IMG/VR virus record: IMGVR_UViG_3300031673_000139
Coordinates: 1 to 42,933 of that record
Strand: one strand, 5' to 3'
DNA from: a virus
Length of the DNA: 42,933 nucleotides
Shown: positions 1 through 6,633 of the stretch, in pieces
How positions within the stretch are numbered: position 1 is the stretch's first letter
How the letters are laid out: each line of letters starts with the position of its first letter
Translations under genes and position numbers: made by a program
Notes under the pieces: model-generated
Seen by the model: the letters and a program-made list of their open reading frames with translations, nothing else
What the model was told of the DNA's origin: nothing
The model's database searches: none

Positions 1-136
1 TACCTGACCTCGGCGCTCAAGTCCCTCTACCCGACGCCGGAGAAATCACTGACCGATGCGGGGCACACCAGCAGGTCGGGCCAGCGCAAGAGCGAGTTGA
101 TGCTGGGCGGGCTGGTGAGCGCGTATCCCACCCCGC
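1..136. repeat. Left copy of 136-bp direct terminal repeat (circular join)
   Basis: These bases recur at 42798-42933 with a single difference: T at position 10 against C at 42807. Overlapping the two copies closes the sequence into a circle of about 42,797 bp and restores an uninterrupted cytosine-C5 methyltransferase frame, so this is most simply the overlap of a circular or circularly permuted genome assembly. The mismatch changes one codon (Leu here, Pro at the right end), which points to population variation or a read error. A genuine short terminal redundancy is less likely because the repeat lies inside a gene. Confidence 0.9.
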
Positions 137-386
137 GAAAATGCGATTGGGAAAAACAGAGTCACGGACACCGGGGAACGTTAGACACCATGCCGAGCAC
201 GGCCCGTGGTCCGATTACATCTGGGCCGCTTTCCCTGACGGAAAAGTCCGCCGTGCGCCTGGCAACTCTGTCGGCTTGGTTGATGGGCTACACCGCAGCG
301 TACTTGGCGCATTGGGAAACAGCATCGTCTGGCAAGTCGCGGCGGAAGTCATCGGGGCAATCAAAAGAGCGGAGGCCGAATCGTGA
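1..386 (+). CDS. DNA cytosine-C5 methyltransferase, C-terminal part (gene crosses the circular join)
   Basis: This is the 3' part of the gene that starts at 42275. After the 136-bp overlap is removed the whole protein is 302 residues, within the usual range for a phage C5 methyltransferase. The part encoded here begins inside the repeat and ends at TGA 384-386. It carries the conserved C-terminal motif X (GNSIVWQVA, about residues 280-288 of the joined protein), which packs against the SAM-binding motif I at the N-terminus. The stretch between motif VIII and motif X should hold the target-recognition region; it is short and of unknown specificity. The stop overlaps the GTG start of the next gene, so the two are translationally coupled. 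Confidence 0.85.
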   Translation, partial: PDLGAQVPLPDAGEITDRCGAHQQVGPAQERVDAGRAGERVSHPAKMRLGKTESRTPGNVRHHAEHGPWSDYIWAAFPDGKVRRAPGNSVGLVDGLHRSVLGALGNSIVWQVAAEVIGAIKRAEAES

Positions 387-907
387 CGCCCATGCCTGAC
401 AAGCGCCGCCCGTGGTTCCCGATGTACCCCATGGATTTTCTGGCGGACAGGGTGGTTCAAGCCATGAAGCCGCTGGAAGCGGGATGCTATTGCATCCTGC
501 TATTGCATTCATGGAACGAATCGCCGCCGGGCACGTTGCCGAACAACGACGCCGCCCTTGCCTCCATGTTACGCCTTACGCGCAAGACGTGGGCCAAAAT
601 GAAACGCCGGGTCATGGCGCCCTGGACGATGGGGGCGGATGACCGCTGGCACCAGAAACGAATGCAGGCCGAAGCCGTCAAGGCCGATTCTCTGTCTGAA
701 AAGCGCCGGCAACTCGCGGCCCGCCGATGGGCTAACCATGCTAAAGCATTGCCTTTGCAGAACGGCCAAAATGCTAAAGCAATGCCATCACAGCACAGCA
801 CATCACATCACAGTACTAAGGGCGGCGCATTCGCGCCTGCCGGGGCACCGGGGCCAGTACCGATAGGGCAAGTCGCCGCTCAGGCGCTTGAGGAGGGCAA
901 GCCGTGA
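383..907 (+). CDS. DUF1376 (YdaU-like) replication-associated protein
   Basis: The 174-residue protein has the DUF1376 signature near its N-terminus: WFPMYPMDFLAD followed by a helix ending CYCILLL and the GTLPNND segment (about residues 11-55). The family is common in phage replication modules beside DnaB-type helicases or their loaders and is thought to act in replication initiation. Here the DnaB-like gene lies two genes upstream across the circular join, which agrees. The C-terminal half is basic, then low complexity (Ser/His/Pro/Gly). GTG 383 is preferred as start because GGAGG at 371-375 lies 7 nt upstream and GTG overlaps the preceding stop; ATG 392 is the alternative. Confidence 0.8.
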   Translation: MTPMPDKRRPWFPMYPMDFLADRVVQAMKPLEAGCYCILLLHSWNESPPGTLPNNDAALASMLRLTRKTWAKMKRRVMAPWTMGADDRWHQKRMQAEAVKADSLSEKRRQLAARRWANHAKALPLQNGQNAKAMPSQHSTSHHSTKGGAFAPAGAPGPVPIGQVAAQALEEGKP

Positions 908-1203
908 CTCCCGAAATACAGGAGATGCTTCGGCAGATGGGGAAGGCGGCGATTCGCGCATTTTTCGCACAAGCCCGGGATGTTACGGCTGAACATCAGC
1001 ACCAGAGGGTCGGCCTCGCCGCGCTGCGGGAGATGATTCCGACGACATGGGAAGCTGGGCAGTGCAACCCTGACTGCATATTTCTGCGGGCGCCAGATGT
1101 ACGTTCCCAATGCCGACTCGGTTGGTCGGTCCCGTGGCAATCAATGGGATGCAAGCCCGGCCCCGACTGCCCGGCCGAGAAAGTGAAGGAGGATGGAGCG
1201 TGA
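904..1203 (+). CDS. Small hypothetical protein with C-terminal cysteines
   Basis: A 99-residue protein of unknown function. GTG 904 overlaps the upstream stop and follows a GGAGG-like site near 892-897. Four cysteines lie in the second half (around residues 54, 58, 70 and 83), plus one near 89, which might bind a metal, but no known zinc-finger spacing is evident. The C-terminus (EKVKEDGA) is encoded by a sequence that also carries the AAGGAGG ribosome-binding site for the next gene, an arrangement repeated at the next two gene junctions. Confidence 0.6.
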   Translation: MTPEIQEMLRQMGKAAIRAFFAQARDVTAEHQHQRVGLAALREMIPTTWEAGQCNPDCIFLRAPDVRSQCRLGWSVPWQSMGCKPGPDCPAEKVKEDGA

Positions 1204-1670
1204 GAATCCTCAGATGTGACCTTTGCGGCCAAGAGCACCATGACGCTACGGGTATCTGTGCCAACGACAAGCAGCACGGATACGAGACGTTAACCCCCCG
1301 GAATCAGGTTGAGGGGCTGGTTGATGTTTGCGCCGAGTGTTTCCTGAAACTCAGGAAAGCTCTCAGTGAGGCGGCTTACGCGGCCGAGCAAGCCGCAAGG
1401 ACGTGGGAACGCACTGGCATAGCCGAGGTGGTACGCGCACTCAAGAGCGCGAAAGCGAAGGAGGAAGGAACGTGAGTTTGGAACAAGGACTCGAAAGCGC
1501 CCGCTGCGCCTACATCAATCTCCACAACATGGTTAAGATGATGCCCGCTTTGAACTCGCATCCGCTCTTGTTCTTGGTTGAGGCGCAACTACGAGAGGCC
1601 ATAGTGCAGCTTGATGACGAGGACGGCCAAGCCTTCTGCGGTAATGAATGGCCCGCGAAAGCGAAGGAGG
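1177..1670 (+). repeat. Repeated gene-end plus ribosome-site element in the early operon
   Basis: The 16-mer GCGAAAGCGAAGGAGG occurs exactly at 1449-1464 and 1655-1670, with a close relative at 1177-1192. Each copy ends one short gene (encoding AKAKE or EKVKE) and supplies the AAGGAGG ribosome site for the next start a few bases later. It is a duplicated junction module rather than a conserved protein domain. Confidence 0.65.
1200..1475 (+). CDS. Small zinc-ribbon-like hypothetical protein
   Basis: A 91-residue protein starting at GTG 1200, which overlaps the preceding TGA and has AAGGAGG at about 1186-1192. It opens with CDLCGQEHH (Cys-x2-Cys) and has a later CAECF (Cys-x2-Cys), so it may fold as a treble-clef or zinc-ribbon domain. 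A helical Ala/Glu-rich tail ends in AKAKEEGT. Function is unknown. Paired Cys-x2-Cys microproteins of this kind are common in phage early operons. Confidence 0.65.
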   Translation: MRILRCDLCGQEHHDATGICANDKQHGYETLTPRNQVEGLVDVCAECFLKLRKALSEAAYAAEQAARTWERTGIAEVVRALKSAKAKEEGT

Positions 1671-1687
1671 CTGGCGATGCACTGTGA
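1472..1687 (+). CDS. Small hypothetical protein, probably helical
   Basis: A 71-residue protein of unknown function starting at GTG 1472 (GTGA overlap with the preceding stop). AAGGAGG sits at 1458-1464. The sequence is largely amphipathic helix (SLEQGLESARCAYINLHNMV, then LVEAQLREAIVQLDDEDG). It ends with AKAKEAGDAL, encoded by a 16-bp block (1655-1670) identical to the one at 1449-1464. It overlaps the next gene by 11 nt. Confidence 0.6.
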   Translation: MSLEQGLESARCAYINLHNMVKMMPALNSHPLLFLVEAQLREAIVQLDDEDGQAFCGNEWPAKAKEAGDAL

Positions 1688-1886
1688 ATACTGTGGCAAA
1701 TACAAAGAGCAGATGGCGTCGAGTACGGGGTTGCCCTTAATGGGTTGCTCTGACTTGGCTTGCATCGGCGTCCATCCCTACTTTGTGGCGCGCGCCATTC
1801 TGACCACGAATGAGCGGATTGCAGAACTCGCAAGCCGCATAGAAGCGCTGCGGGTTAGATTCATGGAGGCCGGCGATGGCAAGTGA
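1677..1886 (+). CDS. Small Cys-x2-Cys protein with helical tail
   Basis: A 69-residue protein starting at ATG 1677, with AAGGAGG 7 nt upstream (1664-1670). It begins with MHCEYCGKYKEQ and has a second pair GCSDLAC (Cys-x4-Cys), consistent with a small metal-binding knuckle, followed by a helix (TNERIAELASRIEALRVRF). Function is unknown. It overlaps the next start by 11 nt. Confidence 0.6.
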   Translation: MHCEYCGKYKEQMASSTGLPLMGCSDLACIGVHPYFVARAILTTNERIAELASRIEALRVRFMEAGDGK

Positions 1887-2631
1887 GGAACTAGAGCGGG
1901 ATGGTCTTCTCCGTCGCTATGCGGATGGTTGGTATTGGGTTGATGAGATAGAACAGTTAAATGGACCTTATGAAACCAGGGAGGACGCTGCTATTGCCCT
2001 GTCGGAATATACTCCTTGGCAGAAGGAGGAGCGGAAGATGAACTTGGGACAGACAGAGGAACGGGACTCGGCCCGGCATGAGTGTCCGGCCACGGAGCAG
2101 ATTGACAAGCTCGCCAGGTACATCACAACAAACATTCCCGGCGAGCCATCCAAGAGCGAGGGCGCTGTGGACACCATCATCCGGTGCTTTGAGGCCGAGG
2201 TCTCGCGGCTCAAGGGGGAGCGCGATGAAGCCCGCGATTGGGTTCGTCGAATGCACCGTGAAACGCAAGTGATTACCTGCGTCTATTGCGGCAAGGCGTA
2301 TCCGCCGGGAACGCCCACAAGTGGGGCAGAGGCGCTGACGGAGCATATCAAAACCTGCCCCAAGCATCCCCTCGCTGCCGCTCTGGCCGAGGTCTCGCGG
2401 CTCAAGGGGGAGCTGAAACAGGCGCGAGCCGCTCTGGGAGAACACGCTGCCCATCGAATTACACTCAGTGCGCACGAGTGGACCTGGACGCAAGCGGAGC
2501 AAGAAGACATGGCACGGAGCCTTGTACGTGTGACAGAGGCCCTGGGTGCCACGCAGCCAGAATTTAACCCGGAGAAGATTTTGGCCGCCCTCGCGCCCGA
2601 GGCGGAGGGGGAAGGGAGGGCGGGGAAATGA
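1876..2631 (+). CDS. Coiled-coil hypothetical protein with duplicated segment
   Basis: A 251-residue early protein of unknown function. The first 50 residues form a compact domain (DGWYWVDEIEQL). Later come two copies of the helix EVSRLKGE, encoded by an exact 27-bp repeat (2194-2220 and 2388-2414). Between them is a possible zinc knuckle: CVYCGKAYPPG with a later HIKTCPKHP. The segment AEALTEHIKTCPKHPL resembles a motif I recall from other phage coiled-coil proteins. The C-terminal coding sequence (2584-2608) is identical over 25 bases to the end of the following gene. It overlaps the next ATG by 4 nt. Confidence 0.65.
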   Translation: MASEELERDGLLRRYADGWYWVDEIEQLNGPYETREDAAIALSEYTPWQKEERKMNLGQTEERDSARHECPATEQIDKLARYITTNIPGEPSKSEGAVDTIIRCFEAEVSRLKGERDEARDWVRRMHRETQVITCVYCGKAYPPGTPTSGAEALTEHIKTCPKHPLAAALAEVSRLKGELKQARAALGEHAAHRITLSAHEWTWTQAEQEDMARSLVRVTEALGATQPEFNPEKILAALAPEAEGEGRAGK

Positions 2632-3287
2632 GGCCGGTCTTGCAGACAAAATTCGGGGTTGATGGCAACTGTTTTTCGGCCTGCGTCGCCACTATTCTCG
2701 GGGTGGGCCTTGCTGATGTACCCAATGACCCGGGAACCGGCCGGCGCGTGTGGAGGGACTATCTCGACCGGTTTGGGTTGGGAATGCTGACCGTGCAACT
2801 TGGCGCTGGCTGGCCTCCCGAGGGTGCATACTGCATCGCTGGGGGAAAAAGCGCCAGGGGCCTGCCACACGCCGTAGTGTGGTTCTTTGAGCCGGACGGT
2901 GCGGGGAAAATGGTTTTCGACCCACACCCGGACAGCACTGGCTTGGTTGGACCGCCAGAAGACTTGACCTTCTTCGTTGCGCTCAGGGCTGCCGAACTCG
3001 CCGCCCTGCGCGAAGAGGTCGCGCGGTTCAAAAGGGACTACTTAACCCACGAACACAATTACATTACTGTAGTTGAGCGCGTGACCGGTAGAAAACACGT
3101 ACCCGACCACATGCACCCGACTGATGCAGCCTGTGTACTGGAACACGAGGTGAACAAGGCCCGCGACGAGGTCGCGCGGCTTAAGGAAGAGGTGAAGCGT
3201 AAGGATAAGACTATCCAGGAGATAGTACAGGAGACGCTCGACTCGCTAACGGCCGCCCTCGCGCCCGAGGCGGAGGCCAATCCATGA
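2628..3287 (+). CDS. Papain/C39-like cysteine-peptidase-fold domain fused to a coiled coil
   Basis: The 219-residue protein has an N-terminal domain (about 1-110) resembling papain-fold C39-type peptidases found in phages. It has a Gln (Q6) ahead of the nucleophile region DGNCFSACVATILG (C15), a His in LPHAVVW (H81) and an Asp in FDPHPD (D98), in the Cys-His-Asp order of the family. From about 112 on it is a charged coiled coil (ALREEVARFKRD, DEVARLKEEVKRKDK). Its substrate is unknown; it could be a protease or amidase against a host or phage protein. The end shares 25 identical bases with the end of the upstream gene. ATG 2628 overlaps the preceding TGA. Confidence 0.6.
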   Translation: MRPVLQTKFGVDGNCFSACVATILGVGLADVPNDPGTGRRVWRDYLDRFGLGMLTVQLGAGWPPEGAYCIAGGKSARGLPHAVVWFFEPDGAGKMVFDPHPDSTGLVGPPEDLTFFVALRAAELAALREEVARFKRDYLTHEHNYITVVERVTGRKHVPDHMHPTDAACVLEHEVNKARDEVARLKEEVKRKDKTIQEIVQETLDSLTAALAPEAEANP

Positions 3288-3367
3288 CCGCCCATCGCCG
3301 CCGCAAGCGCGTCAAGCTCTGTGCTAAGTGCGGATGCAAGCTCAAAAAGTGGAGGATGGCATGTTAA
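3284..3367 (+). CDS. 27-residue basic Cys-rich microprotein
   Basis: A short frame from ATG 3284 (ATGA overlap with the upstream stop) to TAA 3365-3367. It encodes a highly basic peptide with a Cys-x2-Cys-x-Cys knuckle (LCAKCGCKLKKW) and a final Cys. The AAGTGGAGG near its end is the ribosome-binding site of the next gene. The start/stop overlaps on both sides support translation. Function is unknown; it might bind metal or nucleic acid. Confidence 0.5.
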   Translation: MTAHRRRKRVKLCAKCGCKLKKWRMAC

Positions 3368-3669
3368 GCAAGCACAAGTGCCCGAGTTGCGGCAAGAATC
3401 CCGAGCGTGGAGACTGGCAAGGAACAATCTTGCGGGGTAGGCCGGCTAACGTTTGCGCTATTTGCTTTAGCCAAGCCGAATTGCAGCGCGCCAAGGCACT
3501 GTGCGCCGCAGACGTGCGCTTTAATGGCGCGTGGTGGGTTGGCAAGGCCCGCAACTGGCAGGTGCAGCACCGGGGGACGGCGGCATACATTCACCCCCTG
3601 GACAACCAAGATGACAGAATGGGCGATGAAAAGGCCGAACCGTGGCTGCGGCGGCGGGCTGGGCGATGA
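3361..3669 (+). CDS. Zinc-ribbon-like hypothetical protein
   Basis: A 102-residue protein of unknown function. ATG 3361 is chosen because GGAGG lies 5 nt upstream (3351-3355) and the reading frame begins with the typical knuckle HKCPSCGKNP. A second pair, CAICF, follows at about residue 37, giving a four-Cys zinc-ribbon arrangement. The rest, including ARNWQVQHRGTAAYIHP, looks like a small beta-rich domain. It ends with a TGA that overlaps the next ATG. Confidence 0.65.
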   Translation: MLSKHKCPSCGKNPERGDWQGTILRGRPANVCAICFSQAELQRAKALCAADVRFNGAWWVGKARNWQVQHRGTAAYIHPLDNQDDRMGDEKAEPWLRRRAGR

Positions 3670-4151
3670 AAAATCAAAAACAAGCGCAAATAACGCAAGA
3701 GATAAAAGCATACCTCAAGACCATCTCGCCGCCGAATGCGCCAGAAATTCTCGCAGAGGTGCGCACACATACCGCCGGGACGGCTTGGAGTCCCGCCGCC
3801 CTCGAAAACGTAAAGGCTTGGGCGCTTCTTTTCTTGCTTCCGACCGCTACGGGTCACGCAAGTCGCGCGCAGAAGTTACTAGCCGAGAGATATTGCCTGA
3901 TGATAAGAAGGGATGCCGGGAACGCGGCAACCTGCGCACTCCTGAAGGCTTGGGGGATACCAGAAGGGGCCATCGGGTGGTGTGGCCTGATTTGCAGGCG
4001 CCAAGGGTGCTTGCGGACGGGGCGCTGCCCAAAGGGACTGCTGGGGGCCTCGTGCTACGACGACCATGATTATTACTATGATTATGATGGTTCGGTAAAT
4101 GCCCGCGAATATCTAGGACCAGAAAGGAGCCGTCAAGATGGGGACGGGTAG
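3666..4151 (+). CDS. Hypothetical protein with C-terminal Asp/Tyr-rich stretch
   Basis: A 161-residue protein of unknown function. ATG 3666 overlaps the upstream TGA. The body is helical (QAQITQEIKAYLKTI, LENVKAWALLFLL, RAQKLLAERYCLMIRR). It is followed by a cysteine-containing segment (GWCGLICRRQGCLRTGRC) and an unusual acidic/aromatic run (YDDHDYYYDYDG) before the end. It overlaps the next gene by 14 nt. Codon use here is more AT-rich than in the structural genes. Confidence 0.6.
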   Translation: MKNQKQAQITQEIKAYLKTISPPNAPEILAEVRTHTAGTAWSPAALENVKAWALLFLLPTATGHASRAQKLLAERYCLMIRRDAGNAATCALLKAWGIPEGAIGWCGLICRRQGCLRTGRCPKGLLGASCYDDHDYYYDYDGSVNAREYLGPERSRQDGDG

Positions 4152-4353
4152 GCCGAAAATGTGGGAAATTCTGAGGCCATATTTGCACATGGCTACTCCT
4201 GGGCAACACGCCGTTATCTATCTCCATATTCTAAAAGGACTTAGCTTGCGCGAAGCGGCCGAAAATTTGCGCATTTCGCGGGACGCCGCAGAGAAAAGAC
4301 AGCAGCGATTTATGCGCAAAATAGCTAAAAAGCCGTCCCTACCCCGCATATAG
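4138..4353 (+). CDS. Small HTH protein resembling sigma-70 region 4
   Basis: A 71-residue protein. Its middle resembles the helix-turn-helix of sigma-70 region 4: AVIYLHILKGLSLREAAENL, then ISRDAAEKRQQRFMRKI. It has no other sigma domain, so it cannot be a whole sigma factor. Small region-4-like proteins in phages often act as late-gene activators or anti-sigma-type factors. It is the second-last gene before a terminator and the start of the late operon, which suits a role in the early-to-late switch (inference). Start ATG 4138 follows AGGAGCC. The gene is AT-richer than its neighbours. Confidence 0.65.
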   Translation: MGTGRPKMWEILRPYLHMATPGQHAVIYLHILKGLSLREAAENLRISRDAAEKRQQRFMRKIAKKPSLPRI

Positions 4354-4365
4354 GGTGAGGGGAGA

Positions 4366-4638
4366 ATGCAAAAGCAGCAAGAACCTGTGCCGGTAGTCAG
4401 GTTTCAGCGCCTGAGCTGGGACCCGGATTCCGGGGCCAGGGAAAAGGTCTTGCCCTTAGACCCCATGGATTTTTGGCCCGGAGACGATAGCCACTTGGGC
4501 GTGATTGACCGCTTCGGAAGCATAACCGCCTTGCGCCGCAAGCTGGGGCTGCATGATGAACCATCCCCGGTGCTTATCCCGGGGCCAGCCGTAGAGCGGC
4601 CGGGCGTCAACCTCAACGGCAGGATGCTGCAACTATGA
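4366..4638 (+). CDS. Hypothetical protein, last gene of the early operon
   Basis: A 90-residue protein of unknown function, starting at ATG 4366 with GAGGGGAG just upstream. It has no recognisable motif. It is rich in Pro, Gly and Asp (LDPMDFWPGDDSHLG, VLIPGPAVERPG) and ends GRMLQL. It is followed at 46 nt by a hairpin terminator, so it probably closes the operon that begins at 28996. Confidence 0.55.
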   Translation: MQKQQEPVPVVRFQRLSWDPDSGAREKVLPLDPMDFWPGDDSHLGVIDRFGSITALRRKLGLHDEPSPVLIPGPAVERPGVNLNGRMLQL

Positions 4639-4683
4639 ACCGGTCTGGAAGGCAACCCGCTTGACCCGAAAAGCCTCCCCGCT

Positions 4684-4710
4684 GGCCGGCCGGAAGCCGG
4701 CCTTTTCTTT
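4684..4710 (+). terminator. Intrinsic terminator ending the early operon
   Basis: A 7-bp perfect GC stem (GGCCGGC at 4684-4690 with GCCGGCC at 4696-4702) with loop CGGAA is followed by TTTTCTTT. It sits between the last early gene (stop 4638) and the terminase genes, so it marks the early/late boundary. In 4711-4841 I see no convincing promoter of either the -35/-10 or the -24/-12 type, so how late transcription starts is unclear. Read-through or a phage-specific promoter are both possible. Confidence 0.8.
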
Positions 4711-4841
4711 GCCTGTTCACGCCCCCGCCGATGCTGGCTTGCAGCAGGATTCGGCGGAAATAGGCAAGGTTATACGCCTTACCTACGCCGCCATCCTCCA
4801 GCCTTGGCGCCCGCGCAACCCATAAATAGGAGATAGCAAAC

Positions 4842-5201
4842 ACGTACTTACCGGACGAAATCGCCGCCCGTAAACCTGTTATCCTAGAGAGCATCCGCAA
4901 GGGCGCGAGCAAAGAGGCCGCTGCCCAAGCCGCCGGTATCTGCAAGGACACGCTCTACAAGTGGGCGGGTGAAGACGCTGAGTTTGACAACGCCATGCGT
5001 GAGGCGAAGGCCGCGTCCATCTGCGAGGTGTCCGGCGCTATCCGTGACGCCGCACTGGCCGGCAACGTGACCGCCGGAATATTCTACCTCTGCAACAAAG
5101 ACCCCGAGCATTGGCGGCAGAAAAACACTACCGAGCTGGCCGGTCCTGGGGGCGCGGCGCTCGTGTTTCAGATAGTGCCGGCGCCGGAGAAGAAGCCATG
5201 A
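4842..5201 (+). CDS. Terminase small subunit (non-canonical start)
   Basis: The frame encodes a helix-turn-helix domain typical of small terminase subunits: SIRKGASKEAAAQAAGI, then DTLYKWAGEDAEFDNAMREA, then a helical part and NKDPEHWRQK. The subunit recognises packaging-initiation sites and loads the large subunit encoded downstream. The frame is open back to a TAG at 4827, but no ATG, GTG or TTG occurs before ATG 4995, which is inside the domain. GGAG at 4829-4832 lies 9 nt before ACG 4842, so ACG may be used as start or may be a mutated or misread ATG. With that start the protein is 119 residues. Its stop overlaps the next ATG. Confidence 0.7.
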   Translation, partial: TYLPDEIAARKPVILESIRKGASKEAAAQAAGICKDTLYKWAGEDAEFDNAMREAKAASICEVSGAIRDAALAGNVTAGIFYLCNKDPEHWRQKNTTELAGPGGAALVFQIVPAPEKKP

Positions 5202-5377
5202 CAAACCGCTTGGCGGCCGAAGCCCTCCACAAAATGCGCAATGTGTGGGGGCATAAAACGCCAGAACGGAACAGAACGCGCCCGGCTACGCGCAAACTAG
5301 CCGGCTGGAAACTCAAGCCGTTCCCGCCCGCCGCATTTCGGATGCTCGCTGCTAAGAGGGGCGCGCTGTTAGCGTGA
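5198..5377 (+). CDS. Small basic hypothetical protein between the terminase genes
   Basis: A 59-residue basic protein (motifs KMRNVWGHKTPERN and RKLAGWKLKPFPP) encoded between the two terminase subunits. ATG 5198 overlaps the small-subunit stop (ATGA), and its own stop overlaps the large-subunit GTG start, so all three genes are translationally coupled. Function is unknown. The position and charge would suit a DNA-packaging accessory role, but nothing in the sequence proves it. Confidence 0.55.
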   Translation: MTNRLAAEALHKMRNVWGHKTPERNRTRPATRKLAGWKLKPFPPAAFRMLAAKRGALLA

Positions 5378-6633
5378 GTGCTCAGGTTGTCGAAATCCCC
5401 GCGTTGCCCAAGCAGATTGAGTTCTTGACGGCAACCGACCGCGAATGCCTGTACTCGGGCGCCTTTGGTGCCGGCAAGACCCGCGCCGTCTGCCTGCGGG
5501 CGGTTATGCGTGCAAGCGTCAAGGGCGCACGCGAGGGGCTTTGCCGTAAGAACCTTGTCACGCTGAAGCGGACTACGCTTAAGACGCTACTGGAACCCGA
5601 AGGGGAGCTAGACCCGGTACTGCCCGCCGGCTATTACGAGCACCATAAGTCCGAACAGGTCATCCGAATCAAAGGCGGCGGCGAAATCACGTACTTCGGC
5701 CTTGACGATCCCGACAAGGTTGCCAGCTTCAACCTTTCCGGCTGCGGCATTGACGAAGCGGTGGAGCTGGAAGAGGCCGACTGGACGATGCTCCGCGGCC
5801 GGATACGGCTAGACGTGCCCAGATTGCACAACCAGATATACGCCGCCTGCAACCCCGGAGCCCCCAGCCATTTCCTTGCCGTCCGCTTCGGCCTGGCCGG
5901 CGGCGCCCAGGCGCAACCCGGCTGCAAGGCCGTGATAACCAAGACCATTGACAACCCCTACCTGCCAGCCGCCTATGTCGAAGATATCAGCCGCTTAACC
6001 GGCGTAGCCCGCAAGCGCTTCTTCGAGGGCCTATGGGCCGGCTCTGACCGCCTCGTGTATGATACCTGGACCCGCCCCGTCCACGTCAAGACGCGTGAAG
6101 GCCCGTGGCGGCGTACCGTGGTCGGCGTGGACGTGGGCTATACCAACCCCGGCGCTATGGTCATGCTCCACGTTGACGGCGACGGGCGCATTCACCAGGC
6201 GCGCGAATCCTACGCCTCCCGCATCTTGCCCCGCGAATGGCTTATGCGCGCGCGCGAGTGGCACATTCAGTTCGGCCCGGAAGCGTTCCTGGTTGACCCG
6301 TCCAGCCCCGACGTGATAGCCGACTGGCGCAATGCCGGCCTGCCCGCCCAAGCGGCTAACAACGAGCGCGCCGAAGGCGTCCGCATCGTCCGCGCCTGCC
6401 TGGCGACTGCCGGAGACGGCAAGCCGCGCCTCACCGTGGACCCGACGTGCTCTAACACCATCCGCGAATTCGAGACCTGGGAATGCAAGCCCGAGTCCGA
6501 TGAGTTCACGAAGGAAAATGATCACGCGATGGACGCGCTCAGATATGCCGCAATGTACCTGGCCTCCGGGGCCGGCGTCTGCCGCGAACCCCGCTACTCG
6601 ATTTCACAGGCGCTTGCCGCAAGGGGCCGATAA
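5374..6633 (+). CDS. terL: Terminase large subunit
   Basis: A 419-residue packaging ATPase-nuclease. The N-terminal ATPase has Walker A SGAFGAGKT (28-36) and a Walker B ending in Asp-Glu (GCGIDEA, D127/E128). The C-terminal RNase-H-like nuclease has the expected acidic residues: D253 in VVGVDVGYTNPG, D308 in LVDPSSPD, and D383/D387 in NDHAMDALRYA. Length and motif order match the terminase_3 (PBSX/SPP1-type) group. The enzyme pumps DNA through the portal encoded next and cuts concatemers. GTG 5374 overlaps the upstream stop. The gene directly abuts the portal ATG. Confidence 0.95.
   Translation: MSAQVVEIPALPKQIEFLTATDRECLYSGAFGAGKTRAVCLRAVMRASVKGAREGLCRKNLVTLKRTTLKTLLEPEGELDPVLPAGYYEHHKSEQVIRIKGGGEITYFGLDDPDKVASFNLSGCGIDEAVELEEADWTMLRGRIRLDVPRLHNQIYAACNPGAPSHFLAVRFGLAGGAQAQPGCKAVITKTIDNPYLPAAYVEDISRLTGVARKRFFEGLWAGSDRLVYDTWTRPVHVKTREGPWRRTVVGVDVGYTNPGAMVMLHVDGDGRIHQARESYASRILPREWLMRAREWHIQFGPEAFLVDPSSPDVIADWRNAGLPAQAANNERAEGVRIVRACLATAGDGKPRLTVDPTCSNTIREFETWECKPESDEFTKENDHAMDALRYAAMYLASGAGVCREPRYSISQALAARGR

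Noticed and set aside
1-136. 136-bp ends considered as prophage attachment sites or transposon ends
   Set aside because: They form one continuous gene when joined, with no integrase or transposase in the genome; a circular assembly overlap is simpler.
4711-4840. A sigma-70-like promoter before the terminase genes (TTATAC near 4770)
   Set aside because: No acceptable -35 at 16-18 nt from the -10-like hexamer, and no -24/-12 match with correct spacing.
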